A stretch of 64,000 nt of DNA, taken from positions 1-64,000 of the forward strand of contig JAVTVY010017448.1 in NCBI GenBank assembly GCA_036873755.1. Direction: 5' to 3'. Shown in pieces: positions 24,358 through 34,832 of the stretch. The notes below the pieces were generated by a model. The model did no database searches. It was not told the DNA's origin and saw only the letters and a list, made by a program, of their open reading frames with translations. Position 1 is the first letter of the stretch. Every line of letters starts with the position of its first letter. Both the position numbers and the translations under genes were made by a program. The DNA is from Hanleya hanleyi. Taxonomy: Eukaryota; Mollusca; Polyplacophora; Lepidopleurida; Hanleyidae.

Positions 24358-24790
24358 TAGTAAAACCCCCCGCCCATGTTAAAGAGTTACGGAAGGAGTC
24401 CACAAAACAATCGATATGGGAATGAACCTGTCGGTGCTGTCGGTGCAGCTCTTTGATAAAGGATGAAATTGAATTTTGTGCGAGAGACACAATACTTTAA
24501 TTTGTTTGAATGATTAGCACAAGAGAAAGTCCTGTACTGAGTTATGGGTCGGACCCTGTCTAAAATATCACTGAATCTCTATCTATTTTCCAAGGACTAC
24601 CCTATTCTGGATTTGAAGAATTGAACGTTGCACCAAACTGCAATGGTTCGACTACTAGTATTTTTATCGATTCAAAATAAAATGTAATTACTCTGTGAAC
24701 ATGTTGACTGTACCAATTTCATTCTTCCATCATCAAATCTTGGAATTTTGGAAAGAAATATTTATTGATAATGGTCCCAGCATATATTAG
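24358..24790. other. No recognised gene
   Basis: A minus-strand frame (about 24,360-24,490, with SSFIKELHRQHRQVHSHIDC) is open but unrecognised and short. Confidence 0.25.
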
Positions 24791-24794
24791 CTAT

Positions 24795-25560
24795 ACTACA
24801 GCCCACTCACCTGCCGGAATCCACCCGCTATTACCTAAACTCACCCATCTGCCCGGCTCCACTCTCAATCTCCTAAACCCACCCATCTGACAGACGCCAC
24901 CCTCTACCTCCTAAGCCCACACATCTGCCTGAACCAGACACCACTATCTCCTAATCCTACCCATCTGCCTGACCCCACCATCTATTTGCTGAACCCACCC
25001 ATCTTCCCTCTCCGAAAACCCACCCCTCTTCCCCTAAACCCACCCATTTGCCCGACCCCATACACCACTGTTTCCGAAACCTAACCTTCTGCCCTAACAC
25101 ACCCTGTATCTCCTGAACCCACCCATCTGCCCGACCCCATGCACCATTACCTCCTAATCCTTTTTTTAATCCTACCCATCTGCGCGGCCCCTCCATCTAT
25201 CTCCTAAACACACCCACCCACCCTACCCCCTATCTCATCAACTCACTCATCTGCTCGGCTCCATCCTCTATCTCCTGAACCCACCCATCTGCTCGGCCAC
25301 ACCCTCTATCTCCTAAATTCATTCATCTGCCCGACCCCACCCTATATCTCCAAAACTCACCCTTCTTCCCGGCCCCATCATCTATCCCCTAAACCCACCC
25401 ATCTGCCCGTCCCCATCATCTATCTCCTAAACCCACCCATCTGCCCGGCCCCACCATCTACCTCCTAAACTCACCCATCTGTCCGGCCCCACCTTCTATA
25501 TCATAAACCCACCCATCTGCCCGGCCCCACCATCTATCTCCTAAACCCACCCATCTACCC
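24795..25560 (+). repeat. 38-bp minisatellite, about 20 units
   Basis: A pyrimidine-rich unit, roughly CTAAACCCACCCATCTGCCC followed by GGCCCCACCATCTATCTC, repeats with a 38-bp period. It is most regular at 25,380-25,555 and degenerate at the left end. The strand asymmetry (C/T-rich plus strand) makes the minus-strand frame across it look like a G/W-rich protein. That frame is an artefact. Confidence 0.9.
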
Positions 25561-26119
25561 TCTAAGTTGAAATTGCAATTACAAGTTTTTAGTTGCAGTT
25601 AATTTGAGTTTAAATATAGTTTCAAATTTAGGGTTGTGAAATAAACGTTTCAGTCTAAACTTCGAATAAAGATTTCTCCATTATGAAAGAGCTAGGTTAA
25701 ATTGATTACCATTACTGAATACACATTTGCTGATATGATTCAGTCGTGTTGTCTTGGTTCTCATCTGCTAGTACATGGACATGGTTTTTTTCAGCTGAAG
25801 AGAGAAACCAAAATTTCTTAAAAAACTTAAATTGTAACATTAATCTATTCAGATTGGGGGTGAGCAGCCAAGTACATGGTGACCAATCGAACATTTTGCT
25901 TCTAAATGACTGTCTCTCCTTAATGTCTATATTTGGTTTTCTTTGTTGAATGTGTGGCAATGAACAAATGCATTAATACACAAATCGTTACGAGCTTATG
26001 GGAAGGTCAATCGATGTGCACAATTTCAATCTTCTGTTGTCCCTTCGTACTGTAGGCTATGAAATATGTGTGCATCGTAATCATAAGTCTAATGCAGACT
26101 AGAATACATATTAATGAGA
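25561..26119. other. No supported gene
   Basis: Overlapping 67- and 82-codon frames on opposite strands lie at 25,712-25,960. Neither shows a domain and I cannot choose between them. Confidence 0.3.
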
Positions 26120-26290
26120 TATATAAATGAGATTTATGGAATTAGAGTTGATTTTTTGTTTATATTTGTTACTAATACAATGGTAATGGCCCATCACCTT
26201 TGAAGGTTGCTGGAATATGGTCATCAGTTTGTATTGGTGATGTGGCCATTACCTAATTTATGGTAATACTCCCTACAACGTTCAGCATTC
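26120..26290. repeat. Hairpin-bearing dispersed repeat, copy 1
   Basis: About 170 bp are shared with 29,487-29,660. The core is an imperfect inverted repeat, TGGTAATGGCCCATCACC pairing with GGTGATGTGGCCATTACC, about 40 bp apart. It looks like a short non-autonomous element. Confidence 0.65.
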
Positions 26291-29200
26291 AAGCAGAAAA
26301 CGGAATATATTTACACAGGCCTTCGAACATCAAGAGAAAAGTTCAAGAATAAGGTCTGTGCATAAAATCGCAGAATAAATACTCCTGAGACAGAACCTGG
26401 AAAGGTGACAAACACTCACTCACAGATGAAAACAATACATTATTCCCGCCAAAAAGGAGGGGATCAGAAGGCTAAAAGGATCGACTCACTCATTCACAGA
26501 AAGCCCAGGTGCGTTGTAATAAGTTTTTTTAATACCAATTACAGACACACTCAAGATTTCTTCAAGAATATAGGAGGAATTTATTGCAATATTAACTTTT
26601 CAATTGGCGCAATTAGAACAGCCGAAAGTCATCCAAACACATTCACATAACAGAACATGAACTAAGATGATAGATATATAACACAGTGTGGAAACATGAA
26701 TAATCATTCATTGAACACTTATCGCCATGCAATTGTTTATTGGACATTTTTCATGCATGTTATATAAAAAAAATCATTAATTTTGGTCTCAATAATGTAC
26801 ATACAAATCATTTTTTATTTACATAAATATTATTCCCACAGCCAAGCCGCAGGCATCCGGCAATACAAAATAAAAAAAGAAAGAAATGAAAAGGATCTCT
26901 CGTAGTGATTATTTAATTTACATTCGCTTATTGTATCTCTGCGAAAATGAGATCTCGCGTGAGACTTTAACCTTTCCACTTAAATCAACATCCAAATATC
27001 CTTTACATGCATCACCGGCCCAGTTCCTAGTAAACTGAATCAGCTCTTGGGACCCGGGCTTTAAAGCCTAAAAGTCTTCACCTCTACGCAAACTATGTGT
27101 AGAAAATGAGCTTCAGTTATGCACAGCAGCGGATAAAAAGCGAAGCCAAACGCACAAGAACGTTAGATATGTGCGAAATATACTTTTCTTGTCTGGAAGA
27201 CAGAAAGTAGCCGAATCAGGGTTGTTGTTGGGCACCAATCGAACCATTGGACATAAAGGAGACCCAGGAAAGACAAGTTTGGGAGCTCTGTCCAAACTGA
27301 ACGGTCTTTGATCACTGAATCAGTACCAAAATCACCCCGTCATACACACAAACATTTCCGAGCATCAAATTTGGAACAACGGTCGGGCACCAAATTCGAG
27401 CTGACCATGAGAAAGAATGAGAATAAAATAATAATATATCCGCAAAGGAGGTGTATGGTATGGTAATATCTCCAGCAAAATCTTAGGTGTCAGAGGCAAC
27501 CCATCAAAATATGCAAGGTACGAATTCAACTAAGATACTCGATTCGTCGACTGAGAAACTGTGCATACAGATAGAAAATATACTCAGATGCAGGGAAAGC
27601 GGAAAAACCGAAACAGATGCAGAATAATAAAAAATACCGCCATTGCGTGAGGAAATTCTTGTTAGATCATTCCCCGTACTACTTGACAGACCTGACTCCC
27701 TGCTGCAGGCTGCTCTGCAAAGGTGCTGCAATAATAAAAAAAAATCACTCATCACTCATGATAAAATGTGTAAAACTGGTAGGATAAGACATAGTCGTGC
27801 CATGTCTTCCTACCCACGACCTCTTCGAATCGTTTCTTGTAGTGGTCATCTAATGTACGACCACCTTGATAATAGGTCGGGCAGACGATTTTCTAACCAT
27901 GGGATATTTTTTCCGCGGATTTCGAAATTACCCAACGCTGCCAACCGGGATATTTCTCGAAGACAAGCCTGAAGGGAAATATTTTGTGTGGCCCCAGAAT
28001 TAAGAACGGTGACATAAGCCATGTTGTCATACTATACCAAGATCCGTTTTCCCTCAAGCCGCTCCCCCATAACTTAAGAAAAATGACGACGGATAACATT
28101 TCAAGTTCTGCAGAGGCAGCTAATTCCTAATGTCTTTTAGACACTTCCGAATCAGAGCTAGAGGATTCGCTAGAACTGTCCTCACTCATTGAAAATCCTT
28201 TTTAAGTACTGCGTAATGAACGCGCCTGCATTTCTTCCCGCGAACAGATCGTCTTACGGTAAGCGTCATAAAGTTTGTTAGACGGAGTGTTCACTTTTTT
28301 ACACAGAAGACAGGAGCGGTCACTCCGATACTTAATTGCAATCCAAGAACTGATTGTTTAAAAACTTTTCCCCAATGCTCACTGTTCAATGTGTGTAAGT
28401 TCTCGGTGTATTTATCCAGGAACCAGGTAAGTATTCAGGCCTTTACCGGTTACTGACTGGTTCACATTCATTCGTCAGTATGTCAAACTCATGTAAGTAT
28501 ATCGGGCCTACCAAGTACTTTTTCAAAGAGTACCAATACTTAACGTGTCTCAACTTTCAAACAGAAAGCACACTAGACCTTCGAACACCAAGAGAAAAGT
28601 TCAAGAATGAGGTCTGTTTGATTAAAACTGTAGTTTATGGGCCGCTTTCCATACCGATTTCGCGGCTCATCAACTCAATGCTTTCTTAGTTCAGTTAAGA
28701 TCTTTACAAGCGCTACATTTTAGAATAATTAAATAAAAAAGAAAGAGCAAAGAGAGACAAAAAAAAATCGAGTGGAGGATATCGTCTTTGTACCACTTCG
28801 TCAGTCTGTTTTGGTCAGGCTATAATGGTAAATATGTGTTAAGTTAATTGCATTTGTAACCGCGTGGAGGATACCTTTACCTGCCCTTGTTTGAATAAGG
28901 TCTGTTTTTTTATTGAAATTGTAATTCGATGACCGCTTCCCATACGGATTTCGCGGCCCACCAACACAATATTTTATTTATATTTCTTTATACTTATACA
29001 AGCGTGACTACCTATATCAGACCTTCAGTTAATAGAGATCACCTAATGTTCAATAGTTCTTTTATAAATGGATTGCGTGGTTGTTTTCTTTGTCTTTGTT
29101 CTCTTCCCTTACACACAGAGCCGTCCAGAACAAAAATAGCAACTGTTACTGACTTGTAGAAGTCTGTGTGCATAAAGTCACAGGTTTCTGTTCTAGTTTT

Positions 29201-29486
29201 GATGGCTGGCTCTTCAGGACATCACAGAAGGGTCTATCGTGGGGGTCTGTTTCAGGTGTCATTGTATTAGTGTGCGTCGTTCGTTTTTTTGTGACAGGTT
29301 TTTGTCAGTTCCTGGTATTATAATAAAGAGGTCTGCGTAAAAATCAAGAAAGGTGACAAACACTCAATGACAGATGCAAACTGATTTCTGCCAAAAATGA
29401 GTGGATCAGAAATCCAAAAGGACTCACTCCCCAAAATGACTCTCACTCACAGAAAGCCTAGGTGCATTGTAATTGTAATGTACAAA
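26291..29486. other. No supported gene; diffuse repeats
   Basis: 26,330-26,520 resembles 29,330-29,480 (AAGGTGACAAACACTCA and CACAGAAAGCC blocks). The CTTCGAACA(T/C)CAAGAGAAAA block at 26,315 recurs at 28,575. On the minus strand at 28,187-27,640 a frame with an acidic serine run (MSEDSSSESSSSDSE) and later DDHYKKRFEEVVGRKTWHDY is broken by several stops. It may be a dead ORF of unknown type. Confidence 0.3.
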
Positions 29487-29660
29487 AATATACAAGTGAT
29501 ATATAAATGAGATTTATCTGGAATTGGGTTGATTTTTTGTTTATATTTGTTATTTTACAATGGTAATGGCTTATCACCTTTGAAGGCTGATGGAATATGG
29601 TCATCAGCTTTTATTGGTGATGTTGCCATTACCTAATTTTTATGGTTGTACTCTCTCAAA
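29487..29660. repeat. Hairpin-bearing dispersed repeat, copy 2
   Basis: Second copy of the element at 26,120-26,290. It has the same hairpin (GGTAATGGCTTATCACC with GGTGATGTTGCCATTACC) and lies about 120 bp outside the Polinton. Confidence 0.65.
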
Positions 29661-29777
29661 CGTATTGTGTTCTTTTTTGAACCTGTACTCAGTAACTGTG
29701 CATTCCTGAATGTACACAGAGATTGTGTACCACCAGTACACACTGCTGTAGATGTACACCTAAATGTATACAGGGTT

Positions 29778-29783
29778 TATGTG
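29778..29783 (+). repeat. Polinton left target-site duplication
   Basis: TATGTG lies immediately outside the left terminus. The right flank has TGTGTG (49,453-49,458), matching in five of six bases. Six-base duplications are the rule for Polinton integrases. Confidence 0.6.
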
Positions 29784-30710
29784 AGTAGTAGGGAGCCGTG
29801 ATTTCGAGTGGGGTTGGTGTCTGCGCATGCGCGAGAAAGTGGTGTGCGCAGGAGTGTTCTGCGCAGGTATGACGTCACTTCCGGTCTGCGTGAATCGGGC
29901 GTGACCTGTGAACATGATAGGACATGTACTGACCTGTCTGTGGGTTGTCCCACAATTTCGCTGACCTCCGTGTCTTTTCGGTGACGTCCGTGTCTTTTCG
30001 GTGAGATCCGTGTCTTTTCGGTGAGGTCCGTGTCTTTTCGGTGAGGTCCGTGTCTTTTCGGGTATGTATGAGGGTCCGGAACATGATAGGACATGTACTG
30101 ACCTGTCTGTGTTTTTTTTCACAATTTCGCTGACGTCCAGTGGGGTTTTTCCATCGTCACCGAAAAAAACACATACAACTCGCCACATACAGTCGCCGCC
30201 CTCAAGACCTTCATACATATCCGAAAAGACACGGACGTCACCGAAAAGACACGGACGTCACCGAGAAGACACGGACGTCACCGAAAAGACACGGACGTCA
30301 CCGAAAAGACACGAATGTCACCGAAAAGACGTGCAAAAGTGGAATTTTTAGGGCATTGCTGCATTCATTGGCCTGCTTGACCAACCTTACAAGCGTCTAG
30401 TCCGTCATTCATAATCCAGCCGTCGTCCATTAGAGAATATCCGCGTCCATAATCCAAAGACCTATTCCATTTTCCATATAACAGTATTAGCACCAAATTC
30501 AAAAAGACAATCATAGTATACAAAAACATACGCTTGTTTGCTGCAAGAGAGAAGCGGTCAACAGTTTTCAATGATGCCGGCAAGACATCATGATGTTACA
30601 AAAATATCAAATCCGTATCGCTGATCAGTATTCTGCCTCACCAGCCTGCCTGACCAGCCTGAGCCTGCCTTACCAGCCTGACGACAGGAGCTACTTGTCT
30701 GAGCCTCATC
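29784..30710 (+). repeat. Polinton left terminal inverted repeat (with insertion)
   Basis: It matches the complement of 48,655-49,452. From the tip inwards there is a GC-rich block with GCGCATGCGC, an array of five 20-bp units (29,961-30,060; GTGTCTTTTCGGTGACGTCC type), a spacer, and an inverted array of about 5.5 units (30,221-30,330). Then follow CCTGCTT...CCAACCTT and, after family A insertion 30,387-30,633, a CCAGCCTGAGCCTGCC-rich leader up to ACAGGAGCTACTTG. Excluding the insertion, the repeat is about 0.68 kb. The TATA-like box of the right copy is altered here to GTGCAAAAG. Confidence 0.9.
30387..30633 (-). repeat. Family A 3' fragment inserted in the left TIR
   Basis: About 247 bp in minus orientation run from the terminus (complement TTACAAGCGTCTAG) to GATCAGTATTCTG. 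The right TIR lacks it, so it arrived after the Polinton had integrated or diverged. It lies just upstream of the polymerase gene and supplies a spurious in-frame ATG at 30,590. Confidence 0.9.
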
Positions 30711-30730
30711 AACCTGAGCCTCACCGCAGC

Positions 30731-33176
30731 ATGAGACGTGGAGAAGATTTTCCAGGGGATGCAGGAGCGCCTCCAGCTGATGCCTTGCCCGAAGACGAGC
30801 GTGTGAGTGAGATTTATCGACGTCACTGGAACACCATACGCCATTGTTTTCACCGTCACCGTCGTCTATTGGACTTGTACAATTTCCGGTTGCAGGACCT
30901 CACGCATCTTCCTACCTATGCCGAGAGTATTTTTACAGACCAAGTGACAGCGTTCAAAGTGAATATCACATTTGGGTACATTTTACGGCACAAAGAGACG
31001 GACCAGTTACGGTATTATTATCCCAGTAATAATACCTATGTGTTTGACCAGCCCTTGACGGTGACGGATGCTATTTCTCTGGAGCCACTCATCGAGCAAC
31101 TCACTACGTTGGATCCGTTGGAGTGGGCGCGTTTGCAACGTCCTAATACCAAATGGACTGTGGAAATGGTCACCAACGTCACATTTTTCGTCACCATATT
31201 GAGAGATCATCCTATCGGTGCTCCTGTTATTCTTCCGTCTTGGCTGCTCTGTCGAAAAGGACTGTATGCGTTAATAACGGGTAGAAAAGGCCCCTACAAA
31301 GATCGGAAATGTCTGTTTCGGTGTTTGGCGGTTCATTTGGACCAGTGTGATCCCAATAATTGTGAAAGAGTAGCAGATGGCTATTGCGAAGAGTATCTAG
31401 AGGCGCAAGACATAGACCCACGACGGTTCCGGGGAGTCCCCTTCAAGTATTTGGATGTCGTGGAATCGCTGTTCGACGTCAATATCTTTGTATACCGATT
31501 ACGACGCGAGGATGACATATTTGTGGCTGAATTGGTTCATCGCTCAACAGAACGGTATGCTTCTACGATGAAAGTCAATTTCTTCGACCACGGCGGAGTG
31601 AGTCATTTTTCCGTGATCTACGATATGAGCCTGTACGCGCAATCCTACAGTTATGCCCAATGTCATCGGGTGTTCAAGCAGTCTGTTCATTTACATCAGC
31701 ACGAGAAGACTTGTGACAACTCTGTGAAGCGCAAATATCCCGGCGGTGTGTACCATAATACGCCTACCATTTTCGAGGAGCTGGCCGATGAGGGTCTTGT
31801 CATACCGGAAGAGGACCGATTTTTTCCCTACCGGGCGTGTTACGATTTTGAGGCCCTGTTGGAACCCATGGACATGTTCTCAGCGAAAACACAGTGGACG
31901 CAGCGCCATATTCCCCTGAGTGTGAGCATTTCCACCAACGTACCCGGCTATGACGCTGCGCCCGTCTGTTTCATGTCGTCGGGGGACTCCCATGAGTTGA
32001 TTACTCGCATGATGGGTTATTTAGAGGAAGTCAGTGGTGCCAGTACGAAATTGTTGGTGTCCAAGTTCCAGAACGTACTGGACCTACTGGACAACCGGAT
32101 TCCTACACCCGGTGTATCGTTCAGCGACGATGAAGAGTCAGAGTCGGAGACGGAGTCGGAGCCGGATAACATTCAGCCGCAGGATGTACCTTTACCTAAG
32201 CCGTAGGCGGAGAAATTGAAAGCCCGCTTCCTACAATACCTAGGCCAGTTACCTGTGCTCGGCTTCAACTCGGGGCGATACGATCTAAACATGGTGAAGG
32301 AATTTCTCTACCCTTACTTGGTCCAGGCTAATACCATCAAGTCCGTCATCAAAAAGATCAATAATCATATGACCCTCATTACCACGTCACTCCATTTCCT
32401 GGATGTACGGAACTACTTAGCTCCAAATTATAGCTATGATCAGTGGGTGAAGGCGTATGACTGTGCACAAACCAAAGGGAGGTTCCCTTACACGTATATA
32501 TCGACGCTCGACCGCTTGGAGGAAACACAGTTACCACCCCGGGACGCGTTCTTTGACGATCTGAAGCAAGTGGAATGTTCGGAAGAAACGTACCGGGAAC
32601 TACAGCAGGTATGGAACGACCAACATATGCAGACCTTGCGAGATTTCCTGACATGGTATAATAACTTAGATGTGGTTCCGTTCCTCGAAGCGGCCGAAAA
32701 AATGGTTCAACTCTTTCGGGACCAAATGCACGTCGACATATTCAAGCAGTGCTTGAGTTTACCGGGTCTGGCTCTACGCCATCTCTTTCAAGATTGTCCC
32801 ACTTACTTCTCGCTGATACAGCAAAAAGACGAGGACATGTACGATTGTTTAAAGCGGAACATCATCGGTGGACCCAGTCTTATATTTCATCGCTACCACG
32901 AGAAGGACGTCACCACTTTTCCAGGTGGGAAACCCTGTGCCAAAATCATCGGATTCGATGCTAATGCCCTGTGTCTGTGGTCCCTTGCCTAGCCCATGCC
33001 CAGCGGTCATTATACGCGCTGGTTGGCGGAAGGTCAGCAACGCACACCCTACAAACATCTCGCCGACCAGTGGTTGGACTGGGAAGTCTATCGACGGGGA
33101 ATTTCTATACGCCATCAGACCAACGCCACAGAGAAGCGGATAGGAGATCGCTGACTCCCCGTCGATGGGTATGCCC
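30731..33176 (+). pseudogene. POLB: Polinton DNA polymerase B, broken and C-terminally truncated
   Basis: Family-B, protein-primed-type DNA polymerase that would copy the element. I start at the ATG at 30,731 because the earlier ATG lies in inserted DNA. The N-terminal third has an OTU-like signature (DRKCLFRCLA) and a His/Cys block (HLHQHEKTC). An exonuclease-like region begins at YRACYDFEALLE. The second half has LPVLGFNSGRYDLNMVK and reaches polymerase motif A, GFDANALCLW. One frame is interrupted by TAG at 32,204, TAG at 32,990 and TGA at 33,152. After LPVDGYA (about 33,176) homology stops: the palm motifs B and C and thumb, normally several hundred more residues, are absent, and the antisense capsid gene begins at once. 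Not functional. Confidence 0.9.
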
Positions 33177-33184
33177 TTGTGGGT

Positions 33185-34258
33185 AGAACACCGACAGTAT
33201 GATTGTTTTGTCCTGTGGCTGTGAACAGGTTCAGGTAGCTCCGCACATAGTGCTGGTTACCAAAATCCGGTTGTAACGGTCGGGCTGAAATTTGATGGCC
33301 GGCTACGTGCAGTGCCACAAAGTTCATGTTGAAATGTTGAAAGTGGAACGGATTCTCACCCCACTGTCCATTGAAACTGGTGTTGGTGACACACGCCAGG
33401 GTAAGACGTTTAGGGAGATCCCCTAGAAATAAATTTTCTCTACTGGCCATCATCGTACCTACCGGCACGGAGAACACCTTGGTCTGTACGCGTCGGATGG
33501 GGTACAGGGCTGGTTTTTTCGATAAGGCTTCCATGTGACTCACCAACACGCCCTGTTGCAAATCAACGGTATGCACAAACAGGGCTGCTTCTTCTATGAC
33601 GATCTTGTAATTGGGGTTATCTCCGCCTGCCATCAAGGCGAAGGAGGGTGGGGAACGAATCAGCTTGATCTTGATGGATACACCGTTCATAAGGTACCGA
33701 TCTTGCAGGAACAGGTCGGCGTGCAGTCGACCCATCATATCGACAGACTTGCTACCGCCTGTAAACCTGCGTTGGATGAACCCACTATTTGCAACGGTAG
33801 TCATATCGATTTCACCGGGCGAATCCTTGTAGAACAGTAAGGCTTGCAAGTGTGTTTTTTGGCATCTTCTCCGTACGACAATAACGTTTCGATGTAGGCT
33901 CGATACGGGTACGTATTGGTGGACGTACTGATGAGTTTATCGTTCAGACTGATATCCACCTGTTGGAACATCGAGTGCAGCCAGAGATTCACTGGCCTAC
34001 CACCGCTTCGTCCTCGATGTCCGTCCCGTCTCCTTTCATCACTTTGGCTTTCACGTAAAGGTACGTGTGGGCTAAATCCAGGTAGGCCGTATCTTTGTTT
34101 TCAACGGTAAATTCCAGCGGTCCCGTTCCCGTCAGGCTAGCCAGGGGGCGATGTTCTACCCAACGACCTTCGGCGACACTGGTCTGTGTGGGAGGAATAG
34201 TCCACAAATCCAATTCACTGTTGGTAGACGGACACGACTCGGAGTGGATGAATGCCAT
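33185..34258 (-). pseudogene. Major capsid protein (double jelly-roll), frameshifted and truncated
   Basis: This is the hexon-like building block of the particle. Starting at MAFIHSESCPSTNSELDL (34,258), the sequence shows the conserved capsid segments WTIPPTQTS, then STNTYPYRAYIETLLSYGED, DMMGRLHADLFLQDRYLMNG, YPIRRVQTKVFSVP and LFLGDLPKRLTL. Two one-base losses, near 33,995 and in an A-run near 33,862, shift the frame. The C-terminus stops resembling the family after FTATGQNN at about 33,195, roughly 120 residues short of usual. The start codon overlaps the stop of the preceding gene as TAATG, suggesting a shared transcript. Confidence 0.88.
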
Positions 34259-34659
34259 TATGCGAAGATGTCTCTCCTACTCTTCTTCTTCTTCTTCTGG
34301 CGTGTGCCTCGTCGGTGTGTTGGTCGTCGAATGACTCTACCCTGTGACGGGGGTTGTCTTTTAAGAGCTTTGGCGACCAAGACGCTGCCTGCTTCTTTGG
34401 CCCGCCGTTTCAAGGCTTGTCGGGGTGCCGCACCACTCAAGACATCACCGGCCACTTGCAGTCCACTGCGTACCGCTTGTTTGCCCATTGCTTTTACTTC
34501 ACGTGACACCAAGGGTAAACACGTTTTGACGATGCTCCCGAGTATGTTTCCCAACCCGTGACCTCGTTGCATGCGTGCACCGCTAAAGACTGGGAGGCCA
34601 CCACCCGTTTGTTTCTTGTAATAGTCGGCATAGCTGGCCGTATGGCACTGGTAAGGCAC
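34258..34659 (-). CDS. Basic, glycine-rich virion core-like protein
   Basis: This 133-residue open frame encodes a very basic protein. The N-terminus has YADYYKKQTGGGLPVFSGAR, the middle a hydrophobic glycine segment (GHGLGNILGSIVKTCLPLV) followed by VAGDVLSGAAPRQALKRRAKE, and the tail a run of K and R. Proteins of this composition sit between penton and capsid genes in Polintons and adintoviruses and have been compared to adenoviral minor core proteins (family knowledge). A DNA-binding or membrane-active role in the particle is inferred. It is intact, starts 5 bp after the penton stop, and overlaps the capsid start. Confidence 0.75.
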   Translation of the reverse strand: MPYQCHTASYADYYKKQTGGGLPVFSGARMQRGHGLGNILGSIVKTCLPLVSREVKAMGKQAVRSGLQVAGDVLSGAAPRQALKRRAKEAGSVLVAKALKRQPPSQGRVIRRPTHRRGTRQKKKKKSRRDIFA

Positions 34660-34832
34660 GTATACTATATGAAGTGGGGAGAACGTGCTTGTCGGAAATG
34701 AAGTGTCAGCACCACCTTCCCTCGTTCGAATGCCACCGGGCGACCCGTGTCATCTCTTATATCCACCGTGATTGTGTTGATATCGGAGTGTCGTACGGGT
34801 AGGTAGAGTACGTGGTTGAAACTGTGTGTGAC

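Noticed and set aside
24957..25196. Trp/Gly-rich protein on the minus strand
   Set aside because: The frame is an artefact of the 38-bp minisatellite.
29760..30400. Several overlapping frames with repeated EKTRTSPKRHG-like peptides (also at 48.7-49.7 kb)
   Set aside because: They are translations of the 20-bp TIR arrays (60-bp coding period), in several frames and both strands, without an upstream gene.
30590..30730. Earlier start codon for the polymerase at 30,590
   Set aside because: It lies in the inserted family A fragment, and the following codons are terminal-repeat leader. The ATG at 30,731 fits better.
34812..34832. Start of the RT protein at 34,812
   Set aside because: These codons are penton DNA read antisense. 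The retroelement begins at about 34,833.
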